Counted from the first letter of the stretch, positions 1 through 8,652 are shown. The stretch: 64,000 nucleotides of DNA from Sutcliffiella horikoshii (GCF_019931755.1 NZ_CP082918.1:1220001-1284000); one strand, 5' to 3'. Numbers and translations: made by a program. The notes: a model not told the origin generated them from the sequence alone.

Positions 1-1
1 A

Positions 2-919
2 GAAAAGTATTCTCTATTTGAAATTACCCATCAACCTGAGCTCTGTGCATATGTGACAAAGCTTCCTGTTGATCAGTATAACGTGGATGCAGCCATTCTT
101 TATAAGGACATCATGAGTCCCCTTCCTGCAATTGGTGTAGATGTGGAGATAAAATCCGGAATTGGACCTGTCATAGATAACCCGATCCGTTCTATGCAAG
201 ATGTTGAAAAGCTAGGGGAAATTCACCCTGAACAGGACGTTCCATATGTACTGGATACAATCAAACTATTAACAAAAGAACAATTGAATGTTCCGTTAAT
301 CGGTTTTGCAGGGGCACCTTTTACACTTGCTTCCTACATGATCGAAGGCGGCCCATCTAAAAACTATAATAAAACAAAAGCATTCATGTATGCAGAACCG
401 AAAGCTTGGTTTGCATTAATGGATAAACTAGCTGATATGACCATCACTTATGTGCGCTCTCAAATCCATGCCGGTGCAAAAGCAATTCAAATTTTTGATA
501 GCTGGGTAGGAGCATTGAATGTAGAAGACTACCGTTATTTCATTAAACCGGTAATGAATCGCATCTTCTCTTCTTTAAAAGAAGAAAATGTACCTTTGAT
601 TATGTTTGGTGTTGGTGCAAGCCACTTAGCAAACGAATGGCACGACCTTCCGCTTGACGTTGTCGGCCTTGACTGGCGCTTGCCAATCTCAGAAGCAAGA
701 GAACGTGGAATCACAAAACCTGTTCAAGGTAACTTAGATCCTGCTATTCTTTTAGCACCATGGGAAGTTATCGAAGAGAAAGCAAAAGCAATACTTGACC
801 AAGGAATGCAACAACCGGGCTACATCTTCAACCTTGGCCACGGAGTATTCCCGCAAGTAAACCCAGACACACTAAAACGTTTAGCAACATTCGTACATGA
901 CTATTCTTCTAATAAATAG
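2..919 (+). CDS. hemE: Uroporphyrinogen decarboxylase, 5' end cut off by window edge
   Basis: Converts uroporphyrinogen III to coproporphyrinogen III by removing four acetate carboxyl groups, in the cytoplasm. The reading frame is open from base 2 and enters inside the family's N-terminal region (residues [17 protein letters not shown]), so roughly the first 40 residues, including the usual RQAGR motif, lie outside the window. An internal ATG at 53 exists but would start in mid-domain and is not a real start. The C-terminal LGHGVFP motif, typical of the family, is present. First visible gene of hemEHY: hemH follows after 39 bp with its own AGAGG site. Identification is secure. Confidence 0.96.
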   Translation, partial: EKYSLFEITHQPELCAYVTKLPVDQYNVDAAILYKDIMSPLPAIGVDVEIKSGIGPVIDNPIRSMQDVEKLGEIHPEQDVPYVLDTIKLLTKEQLNVPLIGFAGAPFTLASYMIEGGPSKNYNKTKAFMYAEPKAWFALMDKLADMTITYVRSQIHAGAKAIQIFDSWVGALNVEDYRYFIKPVMNRIFSSLKEENVPLIMFGVGASHLANEWHDLPLDVVGLDWRLPISEARERGITKPVQGNLDPAILLAPWEVIEEKAKAILDQGMQQPGYIFNLGHGVFPQVNPDTLKRLATFVHDYSSNK

Positions 920-958
920 AAATATAAAAAGAAAATAGACCAGAAAAGAGGTAACTAT

Positions 959-1900
959 ATGTCCAAAAAAACAATGGGCTTGTTGGTAATGGCATACGGT
1001 ACACCATATAAAGAAGAAGACCTAGAAAGATACTACACACACATCCGTCGCGGCAGAAAGCCATCTGACGAAATGCTGCAGGACCTGCGCGACAGATATG
1101 ACGCAATTGGAGGAATCTCTCCACTGGCACGCATCACAGAACAACAAGCAAACGCCTTAGGCGATCACCTGAACAATATTCAAGACGACATCGAGTTTAA
1201 AGTGTACCATGGCTTAAAACATATCGAACCATTCGTAGAAGATGCAGTTCAGCAAATGAAAGCAGATGGAATTAAAGAAGCGGTAAGTATCGTACTTGCT
1301 CCTCACTTCTCGACTTTCAGCGTTAAATCATACAACGGACGAGCACAAGAAGAAGCAGAAAAAATCGGTGGCCCATCCATCGTTTCTGTTGAAAGCTGGT
1401 ATGACGAGCCGAAATTTATCCAGTACTGGGTAGATAGAGTGCAAGAAACGTTTGGATCAATGGATGAAAGTGAACGTGAAAAAGCAGTACTGATTGTTTC
1501 AGCACACAGTCTTCCAGAAAAGATCATTCAAATGGGAGACCCATATCCAAACCAACTTCAAGAAACTGCAGACCTGATTGCAAAGGGTGCAGGAATCAAT
1601 AACTACGAAATTGCATGGCAAAGTGAAGGGAACACACCAGACCCATGGTTAGGGCCGGATGTTCAAGATATCACCCGTGACCTTCATAAAGACAAAGGAT
1701 ATACGTCCTTCGTTTACACTCCGGTAGGTTTTGTATCTGATCACTTGGAAGTTTTATATGACAATGACTACGAGTGTAAGATTGTAACAGATGAAATCGG
1801 TGCAAAATACTACCGCCCGGAAATGCCGAATACACAACCAGAATTTATTGATGCGATGGCTACCGTCGTATTGGAAGAATTAAAGAAAGTATCTCAGTAA
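959..1900 (+). CDS. hemH: Coproporphyrin III ferrochelatase
   Basis: Inserts ferrous iron into coproporphyrin III in the coproporphyrin-dependent haem pathway of Gram-positive bacteria (also called cpfC); soluble. It has 313 residues, close to the 310 of B. subtilis HemH. The catalytic pair known from the B. subtilis enzyme is visible at matching numbers: His183 in the motif SAHSLP and Glu264 in DHLEVLYD. The start at 959 follows AGAGG with good spacing. It sits 39 bp after hemE and 25 bp before hemY, with no terminator in either gap, so the three genes form one operon. Confidence 0.96.
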   Translation: MSKKTMGLLVMAYGTPYKEEDLERYYTHIRRGRKPSDEMLQDLRDRYDAIGGISPLARITEQQANALGDHLNNIQDDIEFKVYHGLKHIEPFVEDAVQQMKADGIKEAVSIVLAPHFSTFSVKSYNGRAQEEAEKIGGPSIVSVESWYDEPKFIQYWVDRVQETFGSMDESEREKAVLIVSAHSLPEKIIQMGDPYPNQLQETADLIAKGAGINNYEIAWQSEGNTPDPWLGPDVQDITRDLHKDKGYTSFVYTPVGFVSDHLEVLYDNDYECKIVTDEIGAKYYRPEMPNTQPEFIDAMATVVLEELKKVSQ

Positions 1901-1925
1901 ATCTAGAAAAGAAGGCGATGAAACC

Positions 1926-3356
1926 ATGAACGAGGAGAAAAAAAGGGTTGTCATCATCGGTGGAGGCATTACTGGCCTAGCTGCCGCCTATTATCTTCAA
2001 AAGGAAAAAAAAGAGAAAAACCTTGATATAGAGATCACCCTGATTGAAGCAAGCAATCGACTTGGAGGAAAGATCCAAACAGTCCAACGTGATGGGTTCA
2101 CCATTGAACGTGGTCCAGATAGCTTCCTTGCTAGAAAGCTAAGTGCAGGAAGATTGGTAAAAGAAGCAGGTCTTGAAGATCAATTAGTTCATAATTCAAC
2201 TGGTCAGGCCTACATCCTGCTAAAAGGACAACTGCATCCGATGCCAGAAGGAGCTGTAATGGGTATTCCTACAAAACTGTCACCATTTGTTACGACGGGA
2301 TTATTTTCCCCGATCGGTAAAATGCGTGCAGCAGCGGACCTTATCCTTCCTGCTTCAAACAATGGCGGTGAAGACCAGTCTCTAGGTTCTTTCTTCCGCA
2401 GAAGACTCGGGGATGAAGTGGTGGAAAACTTAATTGAACCGTTGTTATCCGGCATTTATGCCGGTGACATCGATAAACTAAGCCTTCAAGCTACTTTCCC
2501 GCAATTTCAGCAAGTGGAAGAAAAATACCGCAGCTTAATACTCGGGATGAAACAGACAACTCCCAAACAAAAGCCTGCACCAGCCCAGAAGAAAAAAGGC
2601 ATGTTCCAGACATTACGCGGTGGGCTTCAAACGCTTGTAGATGCTCTGGAAGAAAAGCTAGATCAAGTAACCATCTTAAAAGCTGTGAAAGTTGACTCTA
2701 TTAAGAAAACAGCGGACCAGTATTCTCTATCTTTAAGTAATGGGAAAACCGTCCACTGTGATAATGTCATCATTTCAACTCCTCATCATGCTACAGCTGG
2801 CCTGATTCCTGAAGCGGACTATCTTGCTCCACTGCAACAGATGTCCTCTACATCTGTTGCGACCATTGCGATGGCTTTTGATGAATCAGCACTTAAACAA
2901 GACATTGACGGTACTGGATTTGTCGTGTCGAGAAACAATGATTATACGATTACAGCTTGTACTTGGACCCATAAAAAGTGGCCGCATACAACACCAAAAG
3001 GGAAAGTAATCCTACGCTGTTATGTTGGTAGAGTGGGAGAGGAAGCAATCGTTGATCAGAGTGATGAGGAAATAAAGAAAGTCGTACTGGATGACCTTAA
3101 CAAAATCATGGAGGTCGGTGCGGAGCCTGAGTTTACGATTGTCACCCGTTGGAGAGAAGCAATGCCACAATATGCTGTCGGACATAAAAAGATGCTACAA
3201 GAGATGAATGACCGTCTATCAGAAGAGATGCCGGGAGTATATCTTGCTGGAAGTTCTTTTGAAGGGGTCGGACTGCCTGACTGCATCGATTCTGGTGAAG
3301 CGGCAGTTCAAGCGGTGTTAAATAGCATAAAAAATAAACCTGTTGCTCAGGTATAA
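1926..3356 (+). CDS. hemY: Coproporphyrinogen III oxidase, FAD-dependent
   Basis: Oxidises coproporphyrinogen III to coproporphyrin III (also called cgoX), the step before HemH iron insertion. It has 476 residues. The N-terminal dinucleotide-binding motif GGGITGLAAAYYL is at about residues 11-23, and the flavin amine-oxidase motif LIEASNRLGGKIQT follows. The C-terminal FAD motif is YLAGSSFEGVGLPDCI. These features and the gene order fit HemY rather than a carotenoid desaturase, which shares the fold. Last gene of the operon, followed at once by a strong terminator. Confidence 0.95.
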   Translation: MNEEKKRVVIIGGGITGLAAAYYLQKEKKEKNLDIEITLIEASNRLGGKIQTVQRDGFTIERGPDSFLARKLSAGRLVKEAGLEDQLVHNSTGQAYILLKGQLHPMPEGAVMGIPTKLSPFVTTGLFSPIGKMRAAADLILPASNNGGEDQSLGSFFRRRLGDEVVENLIEPLLSGIYAGDIDKLSLQATFPQFQQVEEKYRSLILGMKQTTPKQKPAPAQKKKGMFQTLRGGLQTLVDALEEKLDQVTILKAVKVDSIKKTADQYSLSLSNGKTVHCDNVIISTPHHATAGLIPEADYLAPLQQMSSTSVATIAMAFDESALKQDIDGTGFVVSRNNDYTITACTWTHKKWPHTTPKGKVILRCYVGRVGEEAIVDQSDEEIKKVVLDDLNKIMEVGAEPEFTIVTRWREAMPQYAVGHKKMLQEMNDRLSEEMPGVYLAGSSFEGVGLPDCIDSGEAAVQAVLNSIKNKPVAQV

Positions 3357-3360
3357 AAAA

Positions 3361-3401
3361 ACGGTTCAGTCGCGGATAAAGCGACTGAACTGTTTTTTTT
3401 T
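3361..3401 (+). terminator. Rho-independent terminator of hemEHY
   Basis: The stem GTTCAGTCGC / GCGACTGAAC is perfect, with a seven-base loop, and is followed by a run of nine T. It begins just after the hemY stop codon. Confidence 0.93.
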
Positions 3402-3417
3402 GAAAGTATGTAATACA

Positions 3418-3762
3418 GTTGATTTCCGTTCCAGGCGCTTCGCTTGCCTGCGGGCGGTCCGTGAGCCTCCTCAGGCTTCGCCTTCCGGGGTCTCACCTGT
3501 CCCTTCCTCCCGCGGGCGTCTACGCGCCTTCCACTCCAATCAACAAGATGGCTTCATTCATTTAAGGGTTAGTGAAAAGTCCTCTAACCGAGTTAGCTGT
3601 AAAAGGATTAACGTAACTTTACGCTATTTTCAGCTGTGGATTGGAGCAAATGGCGGAGACTCCAGCGGGGGAGTAACGGTTGGTTGAGACCCCGCAACGA
3701 AGTGAGGAGGCTCAAGCACCGTCCCGCGGAAAGCGAAGTCATTTGCGGAAAGCAACAGCGGC
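3418..3762 (+). repeat. Structured intergenic repeat, full copy 1
   Basis: First of five full copies of a roughly 345-bp element. The left arm (3418-3547) and right arm (3632-3762) are related sequences in inverted orientation, separated by 84 bp of AT-rich spacer. The left arm can fold with outer stem GTTGATT/AATCAAC, then GGCGC/GCGCC, and inner hairpin GTGAG/CTCAC. It fills most of the gap between the hemY terminator and the yhgD promoter. Short open frames inside it are not genes. No transposase is associated. Confidence 0.9.
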
Positions 3763-3788
3763 GACAATGCAAATACTAAACCTAGATG

Positions 3789-3817
3789 TTGCTTTTTTGT
3801 AAAAGAGCATCTATAAT
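3789..3817 (+). promoter_or_regulatory. Probable sigma-A promoter of yhgD
   Basis: TTGCTT, 17 bp, then a perfect TATAAT. It lies about 55 bp before the yhgD start and directly upstream of the operator at 3827-3849. Confidence 0.7.
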
Positions 3818-3826
3818 AAAACTCAT

Positions 3827-3849
3827 TGACCGATATCGACATTTAGTCA
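3827..3849 (+). promoter_or_regulatory. Candidate TetR operator upstream of yhgD
   Basis: TGAC-N15-GTCA imperfect palindrome lying just downstream of the -10 box. Its reverse complement matches the site before yhgE (4464-4486) at 18 of 23 positions, including the first ten bases (TGACTAAATG) and the last five (GGTCA). Placement over the transcription start suggests autorepression by YhgD. Binding by YhgD is inferred. Confidence 0.65.
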
Positions 3850-3871
3850 TATTGATGAAAGGAGCCATCAA

Positions 3872-4438
3872 ATGGATCGTAAACAAAGTATCCTGGAGGC
3901 AGCTTTAAAATCTTTCTCTCTGTTTGGATATAAAGCTACGACGATGGATCAGGTTGCCAAGCTAGCAAACGTTGGAAAAGGGACGATTTATACCTTTTAT
4001 TCTAATAAAGAAGAGCTCTTTAGTGAAATTGTAGCAGGTATACTAAGAGAAATGCAGGAAGTGGCTGACATGTCCATTAATCCCGAGCAGTCCTTTTTTG
4101 AAAATGCTCACAGAGCGCTTATCAGCTTGCTTGATTTTCGAAATGAACATCAATTAACCGTCAAACTGATTCAAGAAGAAAAGGAACTTGGGACAAAGAT
4201 AGTCAACCAAGAACTTAACCGTTTGGAGCAAATGATTATTAGTTTTATCAAAGAAAGAATTGAAAAGGCCATAGAAAAAGGGGAATTAAGAAAGTGTGAC
4301 CCGGAAGTAACAGCCTTTTTAATGCTTAAGCTTTATGTGGCGCTTGTTGTGGACTGGGAGGAGCATCATACCCCATTATCCAAAGAGGAAATTGCCAATC
4401 TATTTGAATTATATTTTATCAAAGGATTATCAACTTGA
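3872..4438 (+). CDS. yhgD: TetR/AcrR-family regulator (YhgD-like)
   Basis: One-component repressor of 188 residues. The N-terminal helix-turn-helix is ordinary for the family (SLFGYKATTMDQVAKLANVG, then GTIYTFYSNKEELF, about residues 16-51). A C-terminal helical ligand and dimer domain follows; the ligand is unknown. The ATG has a good site (AAAGGAG, 6 bp spacing). It sits between the haem operon and yhgE exactly as yhgD does in B. subtilis. A 23-bp palindrome shared by its promoter and that of yhgE makes yhgE its likely target. The family is certain; the orthology rests on position and size. Confidence 0.88.
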   Translation: MDRKQSILEAALKSFSLFGYKATTMDQVAKLANVGKGTIYTFYSNKEELFSEIVAGILREMQEVADMSINPEQSFFENAHRALISLLDFRNEHQLTVKLIQEEKELGTKIVNQELNRLEQMIISFIKERIEKAIEKGELRKCDPEVTAFLMLKLYVALVVDWEEHHTPLSKEEIANLFELYFIKGLST

Positions 4439-4463
4439 TGATCCTTACTATTTTGAGTAAAAA

Positions 4464-4486
4464 TGACTAAATGACAAAAATGGTCA
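4464..4486 (+). promoter_or_regulatory. Candidate TetR operator upstream of yhgE
   Basis: TGAC-N15-GTCA palindrome, opposite in orientation to but otherwise like the one before yhgD. It lies 25 bp before the yhgE start. No convincing -35/-10 pair was found here, so yhgE may be read from the yhgD promoter or from a weak promoter overlapping this site. Confidence 0.62.
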
Positions 4487-4511
4487 TAATGTAATGTGGA
4501 GGTAATAAAGA

Positions 4512-6716
4512 ATGAAAAGTGTAATATTTGAGTGGAAGGAATTACTTGAAAATAAAAAAATTCTGATACCTGTAATAGCGGTACTATTGATTCCGTTGTT
4601 ATATAGCGGAATGTTCCTGTGGGCTTTTTGGGATCCATACGAGAAACTTGATGAACTTCCGGTAGCAGTGGTCAATTTGGATGAAGGTGCTGAGTACGAA
4701 GGGGAGCCATTAACGATAGGGAAAGATCTTCAAGAAAACTTGAAGAAAAATGATGGTTTTAAATGGGAGTTTGTTTCGAAGGAAGCGGCATACGAAGGGC
4801 TGGACAAACAGCAGTACTATATGGTCATTGAAATTCCTGATAATTTTTCAAATAGTGCCACCACGCTATTAGATGAAAACCCTTCTTCACTGGAAATGAA
4901 GTTCGTTCCAAATGAGAGTTATAATTTTCTTTCAGCTCAAATTGGCTCGACAGCAGTAGAGAAAATTAAAGAGGAAGTATCCAAAGAGTTGACAAGTACG
5001 TATGCAGAAGCGATGTTTGCTAATCTGGAAAAGATGGCTGACGGATACAAAGATGCCGCAGACGGTACTAGTAAATTAAATAATGGCGTGCATGAGTTAA
5101 AAGATGGTTCTGTTGCTTTGAAAAAAGGATTGGAACAGGCTGCAGAAAAATCGATCGTATTCCAAGATGGAGTTGGAAAGGCCTATGGTGCCGTAAAAGA
5201 TATCCATAAGGGAAATGAGGACCTGTCAAATGGTTTGGGCCAATTGCTTGAAGGTCAAGGAAAATTGTCATTAGCATCTGAGCAACTCCAAACTGGAGCA
5301 GCAACTCTTAACGATGGTTTAGCAAAAAGCAATGAAGGTATGTCACAGTTGCAAAATGCTCAAGAGGAACTCACGAATGGAGCAGGAAGCTTGGCAGAAG
5401 GTGCCGCGGAATTAAATGCTGGGACCGTTAAGCTTGAAGATGGGGCTTCACAAGCACAAGAAAAAGCAGAAGAATTGAATCAAGGAATGATTCAATTGAA
5501 AAAAGCACTTGAGCCCATGATAGAGCAGGCAAGCGAAGCACAACAGGCAGAAATCAATGCTTCTTTTGAACAGTTGATTAATGGCAGTGGTGAATTTTCT
5601 CAAGGACTGATGGCTCTTGAACAGGGAGCTTTGGAATTAAATACAGGCACTTCTTCCTTAGCGGAAAATAGCAGAAAGCTTGCAGATGGCCATTTAAACT
5701 TTCAAACTGGTTTGTCAGAACTGGCAAATGGATCTAACCAACTCTCTGAAGGTTCATCAGAACTTCTTAAGGGCCAAACTGAATTTAACCAAGGACTAAC
5801 ACAGTTTGGTGAAAAATTGGGTGACGCAAATGAGGGCAGTAAAAAGCTTGCAGAAGGGTCGGGGCAGCTCTTAGCTGGTATGGAGCAGCTTGACGGGGGA
5901 TCCAAACAATTTCAACAAGGTACAAAAGAGCTTGCAGAAGGTTCAAATAAAATCACCACAGGACTGTCTGAAGTCGGTGATGGAACAGAAGAACTAGAGG
6001 GAAAATTGAAAGATGCTTCTGAGAAGTCCGGGGATGTTAAGGGGACTGACAAAACCTTTGATATGATGTCTGAGCCGGTGAAAGTTAAATCAGAAGTGGA
6101 GAATGGAGTTCCTAACTATGGAACAGGTTTTGCACCTTACTTCTTATCTCTTGGTCTTTTTGTAGGTGCACTCTTGCTTTCTATCGTATTTCCAATGCGC
6201 GATCCTGCAGGCATTCCTCGCTCAGGGACAGCATGGTTCAGCGGGAAAGTGGCGGTACTTGCAGCCGTAGGAATCTTGCAGGCATTGCTAGCAGATGCCG
6301 TATTGATCTTAGGATTAGGTGTAGAAGTGAAGAGCATGGCATTGTTTATTCTTTTCAGTATCCTTACTTCCTTTACTTTTATTGCACTAGTGCAGTTTTT
6401 GGTAACCACACTAGGTGACCCAGGCCGATTTGTTGCCATTCTTATTTTGATACTGCAATTAACAACAAGTGCGGGAACATTCCCGTTAGAACTAATTCCT
6501 AACGCACTTCAACCGTTCAATCTATTGTTGCCAATGACCTATTCTGTGTCAGGATTCAAAGCGGTTATATCAAGCGGGGACTTCGCTTACATGTGGGAAA
6601 ATGTGTGGATATTAAGTGGATTCATGGTTGTTTTGCTTGCAGGAACATGGGGATATTTTGTTTATAAGTTTAAAAAAGACTACAAATCCCCAGTCGCAGA
6701 ATCACCGTTAAGTTAA
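4512..6716 (+). CDS. yhgE: YhgE/Pip-family membrane protein with long heptad repeat
   Basis: Integral membrane protein of 734 residues. One transmembrane helix near residues 15-40 is followed by a large extracytoplasmic region. From about residue 180 to 500 this region is a repeat with Gly every seven residues, pattern xxxLxxG (for example LADG, LANG, LSEG, LLKG). A C-terminal block of about five or six transmembrane helices resembles ABC-2 type permeases. The family includes the lactococcal phage infection protein Pip and mycobacterial relatives; the B. subtilis member has no settled function to my knowledge. It follows yhgD by 73 bp and is closed by a terminator. Confidence 0.88.
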   Translation: MKSVIFEWKELLENKKILIPVIAVLLIPLLYSGMFLWAFWDPYEKLDELPVAVVNLDEGAEYEGEPLTIGKDLQENLKKNDGFKWEFVSKEAAYEGLDKQQYYMVIEIPDNFSNSATTLLDENPSSLEMKFVPNESYNFLSAQIGSTAVEKIKEEVSKELTSTYAEAMFANLEKMADGYKDAADGTSKLNNGVHELKDGSVALKKGLEQAAEKSIVFQDGVGKAYGAVKDIHKGNEDLSNGLGQLLEGQGKLSLASEQLQTGAATLNDGLAKSNEGMSQLQNAQEELTNGAGSLAEGAAELNAGTVKLEDGASQAQEKAEELNQGMIQLKKALEPMIEQASEAQQAEINASFEQLINGSGEFSQGLMALEQGALELNTGTSSLAENSRKLADGHLNFQTGLSELANGSNQLSEGSSELLKGQTEFNQGLTQFGEKLGDANEGSKKLAEGSGQLLAGMEQLDGGSKQFQQGTKELAEGSNKITTGLSEVGDGTEELEGKLKDASEKSGDVKGTDKTFDMMSEPVKVKSEVENGVPNYGTGFAPYFLSLGLFVGALLLSIVFPMRDPAGIPRSGTAWFSGKVAVLAAVGILQALLADAVLILGLGVEVKSMALFILFSILTSFTFIALVQFLVTTLGDPGRFVAILILILQLTTSAGTFPLELIPNALQPFNLLLPMTYSVSGFKAVISSGDFAYMWENVWILSGFMVVLLAGTWGYFVYKFKKDYKSPVAESPLS

Positions 6717-6729
6717 TAGATTTTCTACT

Positions 6730-6763
6730 TAGGAGGCTGCATTAAAATGCGGTCTCCTATTTT
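6730..6763 (+). terminator. Terminator after yhgE
   Basis: The imperfect stem AGGAGGCTGCATT / AATGCGGTCTCCT has a minimal loop and is followed by a TATTTTAAT tract. It begins 14 bp after the yhgE stop. Confidence 0.8.
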
Positions 6764-6789
6764 AATATTAAATAATTGTAAAATTTTTA

Positions 6790-6818
6790 TTGAAAACACT
6801 TACATTTCCTTTTATACT
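6790..6818 (+). promoter_or_regulatory. Probable sigma-A promoter of the LacI-type regulator
   Basis: TTGAAA, exactly 17 bp, TATACT. The predicted start of transcription falls at the left edge of the operator at 6826-6840. Confidence 0.7.
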
Positions 6819-6825
6819 AGTAGTT

Positions 6826-6840
6826 ATGAAAACGATTTCA
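6826..6840 (+). promoter_or_regulatory. cre-type / LacI-family operator
   Basis: ATGAAAACGATTTCA matches every fixed position of the cre consensus WTGNAANCGNWNNCA used by CcpA. The central CG palindrome is typical of LacI-family operators in general. It lies at the transcription start of a lacI-type gene, so it may be an autoregulatory site, a CcpA site, or both. Confidence 0.68.
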
Positions 6841-6883
6841 ACCATTCTACTAACCTATTATTTCAGCTAAGGTGGCGAGACTC

Positions 6884-7894
6884 GTGGCAACAATAGAAGA
6901 TGTAGCAAAACTGGCAGGGTTATCAAGGACCACTGTTTCCCGTGTCATAAATAACCACCCGTATGTATCGGAAAAGAAACGTGTACTTGTATCAAATGCA
7001 ATGAGTGAACTTGGTTATGTTCCAAATTCATCTGCAAGAAGTCTGAGGAGCCAGAAGACCGAAATGGTAGCGTTATTGATACCTCGTGTGATGAATCCAT
7101 TTTTCAGTGAACTGATTGAACGGATGGAAATGGCTGCAGCCGAAAACGGTTACCAGCTTATCATCTGTCAGACAAAGTATTCAAAGAAAAAGGAACTTGA
7201 TTATTTGAACTTGTTAAAAACGAAACAAGTGGACGGGATTATCCTTTCCTCCATACAAAATGACTGGAATATAATAGAACCGTTTTTAGAATATGGACCG
7301 ATCGTTTTGTGCAATGAGTTTGAAGAAGAAGCAGATGTACCGTCTGTCAGGCTTGACCAGACATATGGCGGTTACATATCCACCAGGCATTTGTTGGAAC
7401 TTGGTCACCGCAAGATTGCCTATTGTACTGGGGGATATAAAAGCAATGTCGCCAAAAGCAGGGAGGCAGGCTTTAAAAAAGCGCTTGCGGAATTCAATGT
7501 GGATTTTCGTGAAGAGTTCTCCTTTCGTGATGCCTTTACCATCGAGGATGGGAGAAGGGTGTTTCAGGAAATTTTGGAGCTGAAGGAAAAACCAAGTGCT
7601 ATCTTTACAGGTGGGGATGAAGTGGCAGCAGGCATCATTTCAGAGGCGAAGCGCTCAGGCTGGAAGATACCAGAAGATCTTGCAGTAGTGGGCTTTGACA
7701 ATCAGGCTATTACGGAGCTGGTGGAACCGACCATCACCACCGTGTATCAGCCTATTGATGAAATGGCGCGTAAAGCTTTCCAGGTCATGATGGAAAAGGT
7801 GCGTTCCAAACGCTATCGCCACAAGGAAGTTTATGAATATGATCTCGAGCTTATCGTTCGGGAATCAACGGTCAAACAAGGGGTTTACGTATAA
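6884..7894 (+). CDS. LacI-family transcriptional regulator
   Basis: About 336 residues. The N-terminal LacI helix-turn-helix begins ATIEDVAKLAGLSRTTVSRV, followed by a hinge helix (NSSARSLRS) and a periplasmic-binding-protein-like effector domain from about residue 60. The GTG at 6884 is preferred: it has AAGGTGG at 9-bp spacing and gives the standard N-terminus. The in-frame GTG at 6872 overlaps the ribosome binding site. The effector is unknown; no sugar operon is adjacent. A cre-like site lies in its leader. The gene stands alone between two terminators. Confidence 0.88.
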   Translation: MATIEDVAKLAGLSRTTVSRVINNHPYVSEKKRVLVSNAMSELGYVPNSSARSLRSQKTEMVALLIPRVMNPFFSELIERMEMAAAENGYQLIICQTKYSKKKELDYLNLLKTKQVDGIILSSIQNDWNIIEPFLEYGPIVLCNEFEEEADVPSVRLDQTYGGYISTRHLLELGHRKIAYCTGGYKSNVAKSREAGFKKALAEFNVDFREEFSFRDAFTIEDGRRVFQEILELKEKPSAIFTGGDEVAAGIISEAKRSGWKIPEDLAVVGFDNQAITELVEPTITTVYQPIDEMARKAFQVMMEKVRSKRYRHKEVYEYDLELIVRESTVKQGVYV

Positions 7895-7904
7895 AATAGA
7901 AAGA

Positions 7905-7935
7905 AGAGCACTTATGGGGATGAGTGCTCTTTTTG
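7905..7935 (+). terminator. Terminator after the LacI-type gene
   Basis: AGAGCACT / AGTGCTCT stem followed by five T. Repeat copy 2 starts 22 bp later. Confidence 0.9.
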
Positions 7936-7956
7936 TTATGAGAAAGTATAACATCG

Positions 7957-8302
7957 GTTGATTTCCGTTCCAGGCGCTTCGCTTGCCTGCGGGCGGTCCG
8001 GGAGCCTCCTCGGCTTGCGCCTGCGGGGTCTCCCCTGTCCCTTCCTCCCGCGGGCGTCTACGCGCCTTCCACTCCAATCAACAAGATGGCTTCATTCATT
8101 TAATGGTTTATGAAAAAGCATCTAATAGAGTTAGCTAAATAAGCATAAACATAAAATTTACGCAATTTTTCAGCTGTGGATTGGAGCAAATGGCGAAGAC
8201 TCCAGCGGGGGAGTAACGGTAGCTTGAGACCCCGCAAAGAAGTGAGGAGGCTCAAGCACCGTCCCGCGGAAAGCGCAGTCATTTGCGGAAAGGAACAGCG
8301 GT
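7957..8302 (+). repeat. Structured intergenic repeat, full copy 2
   Basis: Same two-arm architecture as copy 1. The inner hairpin of the left arm reads GGGAG/CTCCC instead of GTGAG/CTCAC, a compensatory change. The right arm has GCTTGAG/CTCAAGC. It lies between the LacI-type gene and the convergent yhfH. Confidence 0.9.
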
Positions 8303-8314
8303 GTAAAACAATAA

Positions 8315-8352
8315 ACCAGGGAACCTGCTATGAATCTAGCAAATTCCCTGGT
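8315..8352 (-). terminator. Terminator of yhfH
   Basis: Long stem with ACCAGGGAA / TTCCCTGGT ends and an inner TGCTA/TAGCA. On the minus strand it is followed by TTATTGTTTT. It could also work weakly in the plus direction. Confidence 0.75.
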
Positions 8353-8364
8353 TACTATTTTATA

Positions 8365-8499
8365 TTATTTTAACTGACTGGACATACACTCATCGCAATG
8401 GTTGCCGTAGCACTCGTGCTGTTCATCCATTGTTTTTTTGCATTCAACGCATTTTTTAGGTGGTAAGGTTTTGAAAAATTCTGTACTTTTAATCAACAT
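8365..8499 (-). CDS. yhfH: YhfH-family small cysteine-rich protein
   Basis: A 44-residue protein starting MLIKSTEFFKTLPPKKC. It carries two Cys pairs, CVEC near residues 17-20 and CDEC near residues 35-38, plus Cys30, which looks like a small zinc-ribbon knuckle. It has an excellent ribosome binding site (GGAGGG, 8 bp before ATG), a candidate promoter and its own terminator. The short FFKxLPxKxC start and the position next to yhfI match the YhfH family, whose function I do not know. It is divergent from yhfI. Confidence 0.85.
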   Translation of the reverse strand: MLIKSTEFFKTLPPKKCVECKKTMDEQHECYGNHCDECMSSQLK

Positions 8500-8530
8500 G
8501 TTATCACCCTCCGTTTTCTTATTTGTTGTT

Positions 8531-8560
8531 ATTGTATTATAACAGAACTTGTCCTGTCAA
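8531..8560 (-). promoter_or_regulatory. Possible promoter of yhfH
   Basis: On the minus strand TTGACA (8555-8560), 18 bp, TACAAT (8531-8536). A TATAAT also occurs nearby but only 13 bp from this -35, which is too close. Confidence 0.45.
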
Positions 8561-8652
8561 CATCTGTTTTAAAACAACTTCTCGAAATAGGAAAATGGGC
8601 AGGGATATGGTAGACTTGATTTTGGAATCCAAAAGAAGGGTGATGTATAGCC

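Noticed and set aside
3343..3687. Open frames in the repeats (also 8176-8373, 31239-31505, 53897-54166, 54126-54380, 61139-61324)
   Set aside because: They recur with the repeat copies, have no ribosome binding site of note, and vary in length and frame between copies. Similar peptides arise because the DNA is repeated, not because a protein is conserved.
8535..8560. TTGACA with TATAAT 13 bp away before yhfH
   Set aside because: The spacing is far too short for sigma-A; the pair TTGACA/TACAAT at 18 bp is preferred.
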